This document shows, piece by piece, positions 52,089 through 61,335 of a stretch of DNA of 64,000 nt (positions are counted from its first letter, which is position 1; every line of letters starts with the position of its first letter). The translations under genes were made by a program, and so were the position numbers. The stretch lies in assembly GCA_030681645.1 (NCBI GenBank), contig JAUXRX010000041.1:62001-126000 (forward strand), read 5' to 3'. This DNA is from Archangium sp. Lineage in GTDB: Bacteria > Myxococcota > Myxococcia > Myxococcales > Myxococcaceae. Below the pieces are notes generated by a model. It did no database searches. It saw only the letters and a program-made list of their open reading frames with translations, and was not told where the DNA came from.

Positions 52089-52666
52089 GACTTGTCCTCC
52101 CCGAGGGACGCGAGCAGGGCGCGCAGCTGCACCAGCGCCGCGTTCATGCGTGACTTGACGGTGCCCAGCGGCACGCCGGTGGCGATGGCCACCTCGTCGT
52201 AGGAGAGCTGGGTGTAGTGGTGCAGCACGAAGACCTCCCGCTGCGCGTCGGGCAGCGCGGCGAGGGCCTCGGCGATTCGCCGCGCGGTCTGGTTGGCGGC
52301 GACGCTCTGCTCGGGGTCGGGCAGCCGGCTGGCCATGGCGCTCACCTCGCCCAGGGGGCGCTCGGCGCGCTGGCCCTGGGTGCGGCGGAAGTTGCGGCAC
52401 AGGTTCGAGGCGATGCTGAAGGCCCACGGGCGAAACGACTCGGGCGAGCTGCAGCTGTCGACGCGGTCGAGGATGTTGAGCAGCGTCTGCTGGTAGATGT
52501 CGCCCGCGTGGGTGCGGTTGCCCAGCTGCCGCGCGATGAAGCCGTACAGCGGCCGCTCGTGGCGTTTGATCAAGGTCTCGAACGCCATGGTGTCTCCCGA
52601 ATCGCGCAGGGCCACGAGCAGCGCCCCGTCCGTCCGCTCATCCGCCCGCTGGTCCTCCCTGCTCAT
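52085..52666 (-). CDS. ECF RNA polymerase sigma factor
   Basis: A 193-residue extracytoplasmic-function sigma factor. Region 2 (FETLIKRHERPLYGFIARQLG..., AGDIYQQTLLNILDRVD, FRPWAFSIASNLCRNFRR) and region 4 (ALPDAQREVFVLHHYTQLSYDEVA..., GTVKSRMNAALVQLR) are complete; region 3 is absent, as expected. GGGAGGG gives a strong ribosome-binding site. Coupled by an ATGA overlap to the anti-sigma/macroglobulin gene, so it is held inactive until that protein is altered in the envelope. Confidence 0.93.
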   Translation of the reverse strand: MSREDQRADERTDGALLVALRDSGDTMAFETLIKRHERPLYGFIARQLGNRTHAGDIYQQTLLNILDRVDSCSSPESFRPWAFSIASNLCRNFRRTQGQRAERPLGEVSAMASRLPDPEQSVAANQTARRIAEALAALPDAQREVFVLHHYTQLSYDEVAIATGVPLGTVKSRMNAALVQLRALLASLGEDKS

Positions 52667-52708
52667 GATCCCTCCCCGGGACCACGCGCCTTCCGTTGGC
52701 TCGTGGGG

Positions 52709-52737
52709 TGTTGGAAACGCGACCGGGAAAAAAGTTC
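52709..52737 (-). promoter_or_regulatory. Candidate autoregulatory ECF promoter
   Basis: On the minus strand, GAACTTTTTTCCC (52725-52737) followed by GTTTCCAAC (52710-52718) resembles the AAC-rich -35 and TCCAA-type -10 of many ECF promoters. A start of transcription near 52703 would place the sigma gene ATG about 37 nt downstream. Matched by eye only. Confidence 0.4.
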
Positions 52738-52798
52738 GGCGCGGTTCGACGATTCAGCGCCGCGACTCTGCCTCAGGTGTAAGTCCCTGACACGATTC

Positions 52799-53332
52799 AT
52801 GGAACGCGCACGGCTGCTCCTCCTCCTCGGGGTCTTCTCCTGCGTCCACGCGCCGCCCCCGGCGCCGCCGTCGCCGCCTGCGCCTCCGCCTCCACCTCCA
52901 GCTGACGGGCTGGTGCTCGAGCGCACGGCCTGCGCGGGCAGTTGCCCCGTCTACTCGCTCACGCTCGAGCCCAACGGGCACGTGCGCTTCGTCGGCGTGC
53001 GCGACGTGGCGCAGGTGGGCGAGCGCGCGTGGCGCATCGAGCCGCTCTTCGCCAGGCACCTCCTCGGCGAGTTCGAGCGCGCCGGCTTCCTTGCGCTCGC
53101 GCCGCGCTACCCCACCGAGGTGGAGGAGTTCCCCGGCCTGGTGCTCAGCTTCACCCGCGCGGGCGTCACCCATCGCGTGCAGCTCGGGGGCGAAGGCACG
53201 GGCGAGCTGGCGCGCGAGGTGAAGGCCGAGCGCCTGCTCGAGCGCCTCGCCACCACCATCGACAAGCTCACCAGCTCGGCGCGCTACGTCGAGACCGACT
53301 CGAAGAAGAAGAACGGCGGCTGCGTGGAGTGA
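52799..53332 (+). CDS. DUF6438-like lipoprotein
   Basis: A 177-residue lipoprotein: lipobox VFSC (Cys15), a Pro-rich linker and a domain like DUF6438 (LERTACAGSCPVYSLTLEPNG, then WRIEPLFARHLLGEFERAGFL). Two cysteines in ACAGSC are conserved in the family. It is divergent from the ECF gene with 132 bp between starts, so it may be part of the regulon. No known biochemical function. Confidence 0.75.
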   Translation: MERARLLLLLGVFSCVHAPPPAPPSPPAPPPPPPADGLVLERTACAGSCPVYSLTLEPNGHVRFVGVRDVAQVGERAWRIEPLFARHLLGEFERAGFLALAPRYPTEVEEFPGLVLSFTRAGVTHRVQLGGEGTGELAREVKAERLLERLATTIDKLTSSARYVETDSKKKNGGCVE

Positions 53333-53335
53333 GGC

Positions 53336-53809
53336 TCAAGCCGCGGCGCGCAGCCGGCGGAGCTGGAGCAGCATCGACACGCGCCACCGGACGATCGCCC
53401 CGAACGCCAGCAGGAAGAAGAGCGCCCCGGTCTGCAGCTGCGAGACGTACGCCTCGACCCACGAGCGCAGGGCGAAGCGCACCGCGAGCAGGCCCAGGAG
53501 GATCCACCCGAACAGGGGCGAGCGCTTCATCAGGAAGTGCTCGCCTTCCCGGGTGAGCTTCGAGCTGCGCGCCAGCGGCCAGGAGAAGACGAACGCGCCC
53601 AGCGCGAGCGCGACCAGCGCCCAGCTCACCGGCACCCGCGTCTGCGGTGCGAGGAACATGAACAGCCCGGTGCTCATCGCCACCGGGGGAATGAGCAGGC
53701 TGCGCGTCGTCACCGGCGCGCTCGTCTCGCGGAAGCGCCAGGTGAGCACCACCGCCGCGCCGAACAGCGAGACGAGCACGTACAGCGACGGGGGCAGCTG
53801 CAGATCCAT
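53336..53809 (-). CDS. CcdC-like membrane protein
   Basis: A 157-residue protein with about five transmembrane helices resembling the CcdC/DUF1453 family (related to cytochrome c biogenesis in Bacillus, though the function is uncertain). Landmarks are the opening LYVLVSLFGAAVVLTWRFR, IPPVAMSTGLFMFL and a loop GEHFLMKRSPLFGWILLGLL. A single gene; convergent with the DUF6438 gene, three bases from its stop. Confidence 0.7.
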   Translation of the reverse strand: MDLQLPPSLYVLVSLFGAAVVLTWRFRETSAPVTTRSLLIPPVAMSTGLFMFLAPQTRVPVSWALVALALGAFVFSWPLARSSKLTREGEHFLMKRSPLFGWILLGLLAVRFALRSWVEAYVSQLQTGALFFLLAFGAIVRWRVSMLLQLRRLRAAA

Positions 53810-53884
53810 CAGCCCGTCACGGGAGGCTGAGCCGGCGCTTCGGGGACATGCAGGGAACTCCGGGTCGAGGAGCGGAGAATGTAA

Positions 53885-54289
53885 TCAGGCGGCGAACATC
53901 GCGCGCAGCTTCTCGTGCAGTGGGATGGTCACGGGGTTGCGCGCTGCGTCGATGCACACCATCTCGATGCTCGCCTCGACCAGCAACCGGCCGTCGGCCT
54001 TGCGGTGCGCGCGCTGGTCGAAGACCACCCGGTATTCGCTCTCGAGGCGGGCGGTGCTGCGGATCTCGACGATGTCGCCGAACACCGCGCCCTCCTTGAA
54101 CTGCTGGGTGGCCTTGTAGACCACGAAGCCCTTGCCCTCTTCGCGCCACATGCGCACCAGCTCGCCCGCGCCGAGCACGTGCTCTCGCGCGCGCTCGAAG
54201 AAGCGCAGGTAGTTCGCGTGGTAGACGACGCCGGAGAAGTCGGTGTCCTCGTAGTAGATCTGCACATCGAAGGTGTGGGGCGTGGCCAT
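53885..54289 (-). CDS. YbgC-like acyl-CoA thioesterase (4HBT)
   Basis: A 134-residue hotdog-fold thioesterase of the YbgC/4HBT family: YYEDTDFSGVVYHANYLRFFE contains the catalytic Asp and the helix entry. YbgC enzymes hydrolyse short acyl-CoA thioesters. ATG at 54289 begins the conserved strand; a longer reading starting with TTG adds nine unrelated residues. It is not next to tol-pal genes. Confidence 0.85.
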   Translation of the reverse strand: MATPHTFDVQIYYEDTDFSGVVYHANYLRFFERAREHVLGAGELVRMWREEGKGFVVYKATQQFKEGAVFGDIVEIRSTARLESEYRVVFDQRAHRKADGRLLVEASIEMVCIDAARNPVTIPLHEKLRAMFAA

Positions 54290-54344
54290 CCTCGGCAGCG
54301 CTCTACCCCACAAGCTCGATGGAAGTCAGCGCGCGACGGCGCCT

Positions 54345-54944
54345 TCAGATGGGCGCGAAGATGCGCAGGCCGCTGCGGCTGGCACCGCCGGCGAGCGTGT
54401 TGTTCTCGATGAAGTCGCTGTAGCTGGTGTGCCCGTCGCCCGCGGTGATGGCGGTGTGGCCGTAGATGCTGCCCAGCCGGGTCGAGGTGCGCTCCCAGGT
54501 GAGAATGAGGCCCGGCGTGCGGAGCGCCTCGGCCAGCGACATGTGCACTTCCTTGAAGCGGTTGCGCGGGAGGTTGTTGTCGATCTGGTTGCCGTTGCCC
54601 CAGACCTTGATGCCGTAGGTGTTCTGAATCGCGCGGCTGACGCCCGTGGCGCAGAGGCCCTGCGAGTTGTAGCCGCCCATGCTCAGCGCCGCGGCGCGAC
54701 CGGCGGCCGCGAGGCGCGAGGAACCACCGCCAGCGCCGCCGCTGCTGACCGGCGCGGGGCGGTTGGTCCTCGGGGGCTGAAAGGTGTCGCGGCCGCTGTG
54801 GCCCGGCAGGCGCAGCGACGCGCCCGCATAGATGAGGTTGACGTTCCTGATGCCGTTGAGCTGCGCGAGGGCCGCGACGCTGGTGCCGTACCGGGCCGCG
54901 ATGCCTGAGAGCGTGTCACCGCGTCGAATCTGGTAGTTCGCCAT
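54345..54944 (-). CDS. LysM protein with NlpC/P60- or CHAP-like domain
   Basis: A 199-residue protein with one N-terminal LysM domain (residues 3-47, [17 protein letters not shown]) that binds peptidoglycan, a Ser/Gly/Pro linker, and a C-terminal cysteine-peptidase-like domain with Cys98 in [10 protein letters not shown] and His163 in YGHTAI, fitting NlpC/P60 or CHAP hydrolases. There is no signal peptide, so secretion must be by another route (for example as a toxin or with lysis). A strong AGGAGG ribosome-binding site lies in a hairpin. Confidence 0.7.
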   Translation of the reverse strand: MANYQIRRGDTLSGIAARYGTSVAALAQLNGIRNVNLIYAGASLRLPGHSGRDTFQPPRTNRPAPVSSGGAGGGSSRLAAAGRAAALSMGGYNSQGLCATGVSRAIQNTYGIKVWGNGNQIDNNLPRNRFKEVHMSLAEALRTPGLILTWERTSTRLGSIYGHTAITAGDGHTSYSDFIENNTLAGGASRSGLRIFAPI

Positions 54945-54951
54945 GTGCAAC

Positions 54952-54986
54952 CTCCTGCTCCGTTGTCGGCAAACGGAGAGCAGGAG
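54952..54986 (-). promoter_or_regulatory. Long hairpin sequestering the LysM gene ribosome-binding site
   Basis: CTCCTGCTCCGTT (54952-54964) and AACGGAG-AG-CAGGAG (54972-54986) form a 13-bp stem with a 2-nt bulge and a 7-nt loop. On the LysM transcript the arm nearest the start contains the AGGAG core of its Shine-Dalgarno sequence, so folding would block ribosome binding. Confidence 0.55.
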
Positions 54987-55071
54987 CGTTTCGGCCGACT
55001 CGTAAAAGCGCGTTACGTCCAGGGGCAGCAACCCCCGATGGGCTCAGGCTCGCAGGGCCGGCCCCGCTCAG

Positions 55072-56232
55072 TCAGGTGCCCGTGAGCGCCAGCAGGTCGG
55101 CCTCGGGCTCGTCGACGGCCGTCCACGAGACGAGCAGCGGTTCCTTCACCCCGACGGTGGAAGCGAAGTTGCGCAGCCGGGCCATCATGCTGTCGGACAC
55201 CTCGTGCCCGCGGGCGATCAGCAGCGCGCCGCTGGCGGTGCGCACGTCGTCGACCAACACCATGCCCGGGTGCAGGTTCTGCAGCGTCACCGCGCGCCGC
55301 GTGCTGCCCTCGAGGGCGAGGCCCCGCAGCTTGCGGCAGGCCTCGACCAGCACCGGGTCGAGCGAAGGGTCTTCCTTCATGCCTGAGATGAGGGCGTCGA
55401 AGTCTTCGCTGGCCGAGAGCCGCCGCTCGAGCACCGTCGCGGCGCGCAAGAGGCGCTCGTCGAGCGCGCTCGCGGCGACCGCGACCGGGCTCACGGCGTC
55501 CCTCGCCTCGAGCAGCGCGATCACCGGCTCGAGGCGGGGAATGTGGCGCAGCAGCTGCCGGGTCACCTCGGAGGAGCGGGCCACCATGCGCCGCTCGGCC
55601 TCGCTCATGCCCTCGCCAGCGAACCAGCGCTGCGCGGTGTCGGGCGGCAACGTCACCGCGCCCAGCTGGGACAACATCGCCGCCACCTCCACCGGCCAGC
55701 GCCGCTCCAGGCCCACCTCTTTCGCCAGCGCGGTGACGATTCGCTTGAGGCGCCGGCTCCGGCCGAACGCGGTGGGGTTGGCGAGCGCGAGCGTCTCGGA
55801 CAGCGCATCGACGCTGCCGGTGAGGGTGCGCTCGAGCAGCTCCTTCTCGGCCCGGATCAGGTGCCGCTGCTCGACGCCCGCCTCGAGGGCCGCCAGGAGC
55901 GACTGGCGCGACGCGGGCTTGAAGAGGAAGCGGAAGATGTTCCCCTCGTTGACCGCGTTCACCGCCGCCTCGAGGTCCGACTGCCCCGAGAGGATCATGC
56001 GCACCGCGTCGGGCTGCTGGGCGCGGGCGCGCTTGAGGAACTCGGCGCCGTTCATCACCGGCATGCGCATGTCGCTCACCACCACGTCGAAGGCGTCGCC
56101 CTGGAGCGCCTGCAACCCCTCTTCGGGCCCGCCCGCCAGGGTGAGCTCGTAGCGCCCCCGCAGGCAGCGGTTGATTCCTTCGAGCACGTTGGACTCGTCG
56201 TCGACGAAGAGCACCCGGGGCAGCTCACTCAT
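55072..56232 (-). CDS. Response regulator with degenerate HD-GYP domain
   Basis: A 386-residue protein: an intact receiver domain (D11, D12, phosphoacceptor D54, K105) followed by a domain with the outline of the RpfG HD-GYP family (EVAAML..., MSEAERRMVARSSEV, IPRLEPVIALLEARD). The catalytic residues are missing: HD is replaced by SQ at 188-189 and the later histidines are lost. It is therefore unlikely to cleave cyclic di-GMP and may bind it or act as a scaffold. Coupled by an ATGA overlap to the REC-HDOD gene. Confidence 0.75.
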   Translation of the reverse strand: MSELPRVLFVDDESNVLEGINRCLRGRYELTLAGGPEEGLQALQGDAFDVVVSDMRMPVMNGAEFLKRARAQQPDAVRMILSGQSDLEAAVNAVNEGNIFRFLFKPASRQSLLAALEAGVEQRHLIRAEKELLERTLTGSVDALSETLALANPTAFGRSRRLKRIVTALAKEVGLERRWPVEVAAMLSQLGAVTLPPDTAQRWFAGEGMSEAERRMVARSSEVTRQLLRHIPRLEPVIALLEARDAVSPVAVAASALDERLLRAATVLERRLSASEDFDALISGMKEDPSLDPVLVEACRKLRGLALEGSTRRAVTLQNLHPGMVLVDDVRTASGALLIARGHEVSDSMMARLRNFASTVGVKEPLLVSWTAVDEPEADLLALTGT

Positions 56233-57434
56233 GCGGCTTCCTGTTTCGAGAGGGAGAATGCGGCGATGAGCAGATCGAGGTCTTCCACCCCGAACGGCGC
56301 CGCGAGGGAGCGCGCGCGGGCGTGCAGCCTCTCGCGACCGGCGCCGGCGCCCGCGGCCAGCTCCTGGACCGCACAGATCAGCGCCAGCACGGACGAGAGC
56401 GAGCGCACCACCGGCCCCGTGCGGGGGGCGTGGTGGAGAGCCACGGCCTCCACCAGCGAGGGGGGGAGGTTCCAGATCGACATCAGCACCGCGCCGAGCA
56501 GGGTGTGATCGGCGCCCACCACCCGGTTCTCGACCTCGACCCGGTCGTGCCCGCCTGCGGTCTCGCGCTCGACCACCGCGGCCTCTTCCGGCGCCCGCAG
56601 CATGAGCAGCAGCTGGCCCACGTCGGCGAGGATGAGCGCGGTGGCGGCGTCCTCCCGCAGCTCGGTGGCCCCCAGCAGGCGGAGCAGCCCGGGGAGCGCT
56701 CCCAGCCGCTCCAGCGCCTGGCGCCGCAACCCCTCGACGCCGGGCGCCGCGCCCGAGAAGACCTCGGCGGCGAGCACCACGTCGCGCAGCGGGCGCAGGC
56801 CCAGCAGCCTCACCGCCTCGCGCAGCGACGAGACGCGCGTGCGCAGCCCGAACCAGGCCGAGTTGACCGCGCGCAGCACGTTCGCGCACACCGCGGTGTC
56901 GCGCTCCACCACCTGCACGAAGGCGTCGAGCGTGGCGTCGCTGTCGAGCAGCTGGTTGACCGCCGCGAAGGTGCCCGGCAGCGCGGGCAGCGCGCCGAAC
57001 CGGCAGACCAGGGCCTTGAGCCGGGGAGAACCGAGCCGCTCCCTCGCCGCCAGGGCCTCTTCGATGCGCGCGTGCAGCATCGGCACGGCCACCGGCTTGG
57101 GGATGAAGTGGTGGCACAGGCCGCTGAGGCGCGCGGTGCCCTCGCGCCCCACGTCACCCGAGAGCACCACCCGCAGCAGCCCGGGCCAGCGATCGCGCGC
57201 GGACAGGAGCAGGTGTTCACCGTCCATCACCGGCATCTGTGCGTCGCTCACCAGCGCGTCGAAGGGCTCGGCCTCGAGCCGCAGCAGCGCGTCGGCGCCC
57301 GAGGTGGCGGTCTCGACCTCCCAGTGTTGGCGGTACTGTCGCAACGACTTGCGCAGGCCCTCCACCACCCGTGGCTCGTCATCGACGAAGAGCAATCGCC
57401 GGCGTGGCCCTCCGCTGAGCTCTCCCTGATCCAC
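56229..57434 (-). CDS. Response regulator with HDOD domain
   Basis: A ~401-residue protein: receiver domain (D18, D19, phosphoacceptor D64, K113) followed by an HDOD domain (~135-330) without HD catalytic residues. HDOD proteins are signalling adaptors, often with other regulators. There is no ATG near the N-terminus; GTG at 57434 is the best compromise, TTG a few codons later is possible. Together with the downstream degenerate HD-GYP protein it forms a two-receiver pair opposite a kinase operon. Confidence 0.75.
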   Translation of the reverse strand: MDQGELSGGPRRRLLFVDDEPRVVEGLRKSLRQYRQHWEVETATSGADALLRLEAEPFDALVSDAQMPVMDGEHLLLSARDRWPGLLRVVLSGDVGREGTARLSGLCHHFIPKPVAVPMLHARIEEALAARERLGSPRLKALVCRFGALPALPGTFAAVNQLLDSDATLDAFVQVVERDTAVCANVLRAVNSAWFGLRTRVSSLREAVRLLGLRPLRDVVLAAEVFSGAAPGVEGLRRQALERLGALPGLLRLLGATELREDAATALILADVGQLLLMLRAPEEAAVVERETAGGHDRVEVENRVVGADHTLLGAVLMSIWNLPPSLVEAVALHHAPRTGPVVRSLSSVLALICAVQELAAGAGAGRERLHARARSLAAPFGVEDLDLLIAAFSLSKQEAA

Positions 57435-57600
57435 GCAGGGGGCCAGTGCAAACCCGGGCCCGGGTCGATCCGCCCGAACCGACTCACCGGAGGGGGGGTC
57501 AGGGGCGCTCCAGAGGTCAGCAGTGGCCCCGCCTGCGCTCACCCAGAGGCTCGCCGTTCCTGCCGTCCGCGGGGGTAGCCGAATTGCACGCGTCACGCGG

Positions 57601-58713
<1,113 letters not shown>

Positions 58714-58723
58714 GGACACGGCG

Positions 58724-58954
58724 ATGCTCCTCCCGGAGAGAGATGATCCGCGCTGGCGTGACGTGGTGGGCGGGCGGCGCAAGTACGCGCTCCAGAGCCT
58801 CGCCGCGCGCATGCTGGTGACCCGGCTGCGGCTGCGCACCGTGCGCGGCGACGAGGAGGCGGTGCAGCAGGCGATCGCCTCGGCCTGGGACTTCTTCGAG
58901 CGCAACGAGGCCACCACGCAGGCCGACATCGACGCCCTCTTCGGGGGGCTGTGA
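58724..58954 (+). CDS. Small helical protein in signalling operon
   Basis: Not recognised. A 76-residue basic, helical protein with no TM segment, 10 bp behind the kinase gene and one base overlapping the next gene. GAGGA lies 8 nt before the ATG, supporting translation. Likely an accessory or adaptor for the kinase or the FIST-like protein; evidence is position only. Confidence 0.6.
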   Translation: MLLPERDDPRWRDVVGGRRKYALQSLAARMLVTRLRLRTVRGDEEAVQQAIASAWDFFERNEATTQADIDALFGGL

Positions 58955-59940
58955 TGAGAACGCTGCTGACCGTCGAGGACGTCTCGAAGTTGATCGCCGG
59001 CGGCCGCCCGCTGCTGGTGGCGGGCACCGAGGCGCTGCTGCGCCGCCTGCCGCGGGGCTGCTGGCTGGGCGGCACCATCCCGTACTTCATGACGGAAGAG
59101 GGAGGCCAGCACAGCGAAGAGAGGCTGCTGGCCACCACGCTCCCGCCCGAGTGCGTGTCGGCCACGGTGAAGCTCTACGCGGACGCCGAGCTGGCCTCGA
59201 TTCCGCGCGACTACCCGGCGCAGGGTGTCTCGTTCATCGTGCTCCCCGCCGGCAGCAGCGCCACCGCCCGCTACGCGCGGGAGAGCGCGTCGTGGCCCGG
59301 GTTCTTCGAGCGCCCGCTGGTGGGCTGGGTGGCGGGCGTGTCGCTGGACCGGCTCGCCACCGAGCGGGCGAAGGTGATCGACGGCAGCACCGGCGACGTT
59401 CGGGACGACGCGGCGGGGGTGCTGCACGTCACCCTCGCGCCAGGGGTGGTGGCGAAGACCGAGATCATCAACCTCTTCGAGGCGGGCGACGGCGAGGTGA
59501 TCACCTTCCCCACCGAGGGCTTCTCCGCGCAGCAGTGCACGGTGAACGGCCGCCCGTACGACTTCGCCACCTGGCTGACCGAGCGGAAGGTCGACGTGCG
59601 CTGGCCGCTGGTGGCCGACTTCTCGGGCGCGAACATCAACGTGGCCTTCCAGTCGGTCGACGTCGCGGCCGGCAGGGTGGCCTTCTACGCGCCCGTCTTC
59701 CGCGGCGTGGAATACCGGCTCGCCCGGCCGGTGACCGACTACGTGGACCGCTTCGCCAGGGTGCTGGGCCGCCGCGGCGTCACGCCCATCTTCAGCTGCA
59801 ACTGCATCCTCAACTACCTCTACGCCGAGCTGGAAGGGAAGAAGACCGGCGACGTGGTGGGCCCGATCACCTTCGGCGAGGTGGCGTGGATGCTGCTCAA
59901 CCAGACGATGGTCTACGTGACCCTCGAGCGCGTGGGCTGA
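58954..59940 (+). CDS. FIST-like uncharacterised protein
   Basis: A 328-residue soluble protein. The C-terminal part (IFSCNCILNYLYAELEG, then VVGPITFGEVAWMLLNQT) resembles the FIST_C fold, in which a cysteine and a Gly-x-x-x-Gly-Glu loop bind small ligands such as amino acids, and FIST proteins commonly act upstream of signalling enzymes. Lies downstream of a PAS kinase and a small protein, overlapping the latter by one base (TGATG). A start at GTG 58951 is equally possible. The FIST assignment is by pattern only. Confidence 0.55.
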   Translation: MRTLLTVEDVSKLIAGGRPLLVAGTEALLRRLPRGCWLGGTIPYFMTEEGGQHSEERLLATTLPPECVSATVKLYADAELASIPRDYPAQGVSFIVLPAGSSATARYARESASWPGFFERPLVGWVAGVSLDRLATERAKVIDGSTGDVRDDAAGVLHVTLAPGVVAKTEIINLFEAGDGEVITFPTEGFSAQQCTVNGRPYDFATWLTERKVDVRWPLVADFSGANINVAFQSVDVAAGRVAFYAPVFRGVEYRLARPVTDYVDRFARVLGRRGVTPIFSCNCILNYLYAELEGKKTGDVVGPITFGEVAWMLLNQTMVYVTLERVG

Positions 59941-59943
59941 GGA

Positions 59944-61272
59944 TCAGCGGGGCGCGCGGGGGGCAGCCCTGCGGATCAGCTCGTCGCGCCACTGGAGGAA
60001 CGCCTCGTCTTTCGAGCGCACCGAGAGCAGCTCCTCCGCGAGGGCGGGCGACCAGCTGTCGGTGAGGACCGTCTCGAGCTCGCTCTTCGCGAACGGGTCG
60101 CTCACCGCCAGCGGCGCGTACTTGAGCCACTTCGGGTCCTTCAGCTCGCGCAACACCACCATCGCCGCGGCCCTCGAGCGTGGGCAGGTCTCGGCGAGGC
60201 GGTGGGCCTCGGTGCTGGCGAGCCGGCGGTCTTTGAGCACGGTGAGCGTCGGCACCTCGTCGCCGTTGAACGGGCAGGCGAGCCTCGAGAACAGGTGCGC
60301 CTGCGCCGCCGGGTCTCCGCTGAGCAGCCATGGCCGCAGCAGCGCCGGGTCGTTGCGCCGCTCGTCGGGGGTGAACTCCGCGAGCCTGTCCACCAGCAGG
60401 CCGCGGCTCAGCAGCAGCCGCAGCGCCTTGCGCCGCGAGTCCTTCGGGTAACGCTCGAGGTCGCGCTGCAGCAACGAGAGCGCCTCCTTTTCCCAGGGAG
60501 AGCGGCTCTCCACCAGCGGCAGCAGCACCGCCGAGGCGTCGCCCTTCTGCTGCAGCGGCGCATAGGTGGCCAGCAGGCAGCTGCCGCTGGCCTCGGTGCT
60601 CACCCCGTTCGCCTCGACGCGGAAGGTGAAGTTCTTTCCGGACGAACCCCAGCCGCGCAGCTCGAAGGGCCCCGCGGCGATCAACGCGGCCGCGCCCCGC
60701 TCGTCGTCGCAGGTGCCGCGCTTCGTGGCGCTGCTGGCCAGCTTCGCCAGGGCCGCCAGGGGGCCTCCCGGCCGCCCCCGGCGGCGCATCACCGCGCACT
60801 GCTTGAGCGACATCAGCAGGCGCCGCTCGCCCTCGGCGAGGGCGGGCGCCTCGAGCTGGCCCGACAGCTTCTGCAGGGCGGCGTCGTCGTCCCACACGCT
60901 CGCCACGGCGATCAGCTTGTCGAGCCCGTGACCCGAGGTCGCCAGCTGCACCCTCACCTGCTCGTCGGCGCCCGCCAGCGAGAGCAGCAACCCCGCCGCC
61001 GCGCTGGTGGGGGCGGGCTCGAAGCGAGGGCCACCCATCATCATGAAGGGGCACTCGAGCCTTTCGCGCAGCACGTCCTGCAGCGAGCCGGGGCCGGCGA
61101 GCCTCACGGCGTACGAGAGCAGGGGCCCGGCGGCCTTCGGGTCTGCGCGGAGCGCCTGCTCGGCGGCGGCGCGGTCGGGGCCGGCGAGCTCGAGCACCTG
61201 CTCCAGCTTCTTGAGGTCGTACGAGGGGGCCTGAGCCAGCGCCAGCACCGTCAAGAGCGTGAGTGCGTTCAT
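59944..61272 (-). CDS. Secreted helical (HEAT-like) protein
   Basis: Not assigned to a family. A 442-residue secreted protein: signal peptide MNALTLLTVLALAQA, then an alpha-helical body of short helix pairs (HEAT/Armadillo-like) from ~30 to ~430. Five cysteines, scattered. ATG at 61272 is the start that gives a signal peptide; there is only a weak ribosome-binding site. Its stop is three bases from the stop of the convergent FIST-like gene. Confidence 0.55.
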   Translation of the reverse strand: MNALTLLTVLALAQAPSYDLKKLEQVLELAGPDRAAAEQALRADPKAAGPLLSYAVRLAGPGSLQDVLRERLECPFMMMGGPRFEPAPTSAAAGLLLSLAGADEQVRVQLATSGHGLDKLIAVASVWDDDAALQKLSGQLEAPALAEGERRLLMSLKQCAVMRRRGRPGGPLAALAKLASSATKRGTCDDERGAAALIAAGPFELRGWGSSGKNFTFRVEANGVSTEASGSCLLATYAPLQQKGDASAVLLPLVESRSPWEKEALSLLQRDLERYPKDSRRKALRLLLSRGLLVDRLAEFTPDERRNDPALLRPWLLSGDPAAQAHLFSRLACPFNGDEVPTLTVLKDRRLASTEAHRLAETCPRSRAAAMVVLRELKDPKWLKYAPLAVSDPFAKSELETVLTDSWSPALAEELLSVRSKDEAFLQWRDELIRRAAPRAPR

Positions 61273-61335
61273 GGAAGGGAAACGTACTCCTGGAAGATGG
61301 GCAGGTGAGCGGGACCGAGTAGTCTGGTGGCCCCG

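Noticed and set aside
52089-52427. Longer start for the macroglobulin within the ECF gene
   Set aside because: Arg/Ala-rich shadow of the sigma gene; the zinc finger and ATGA overlap fix the start at 52088.
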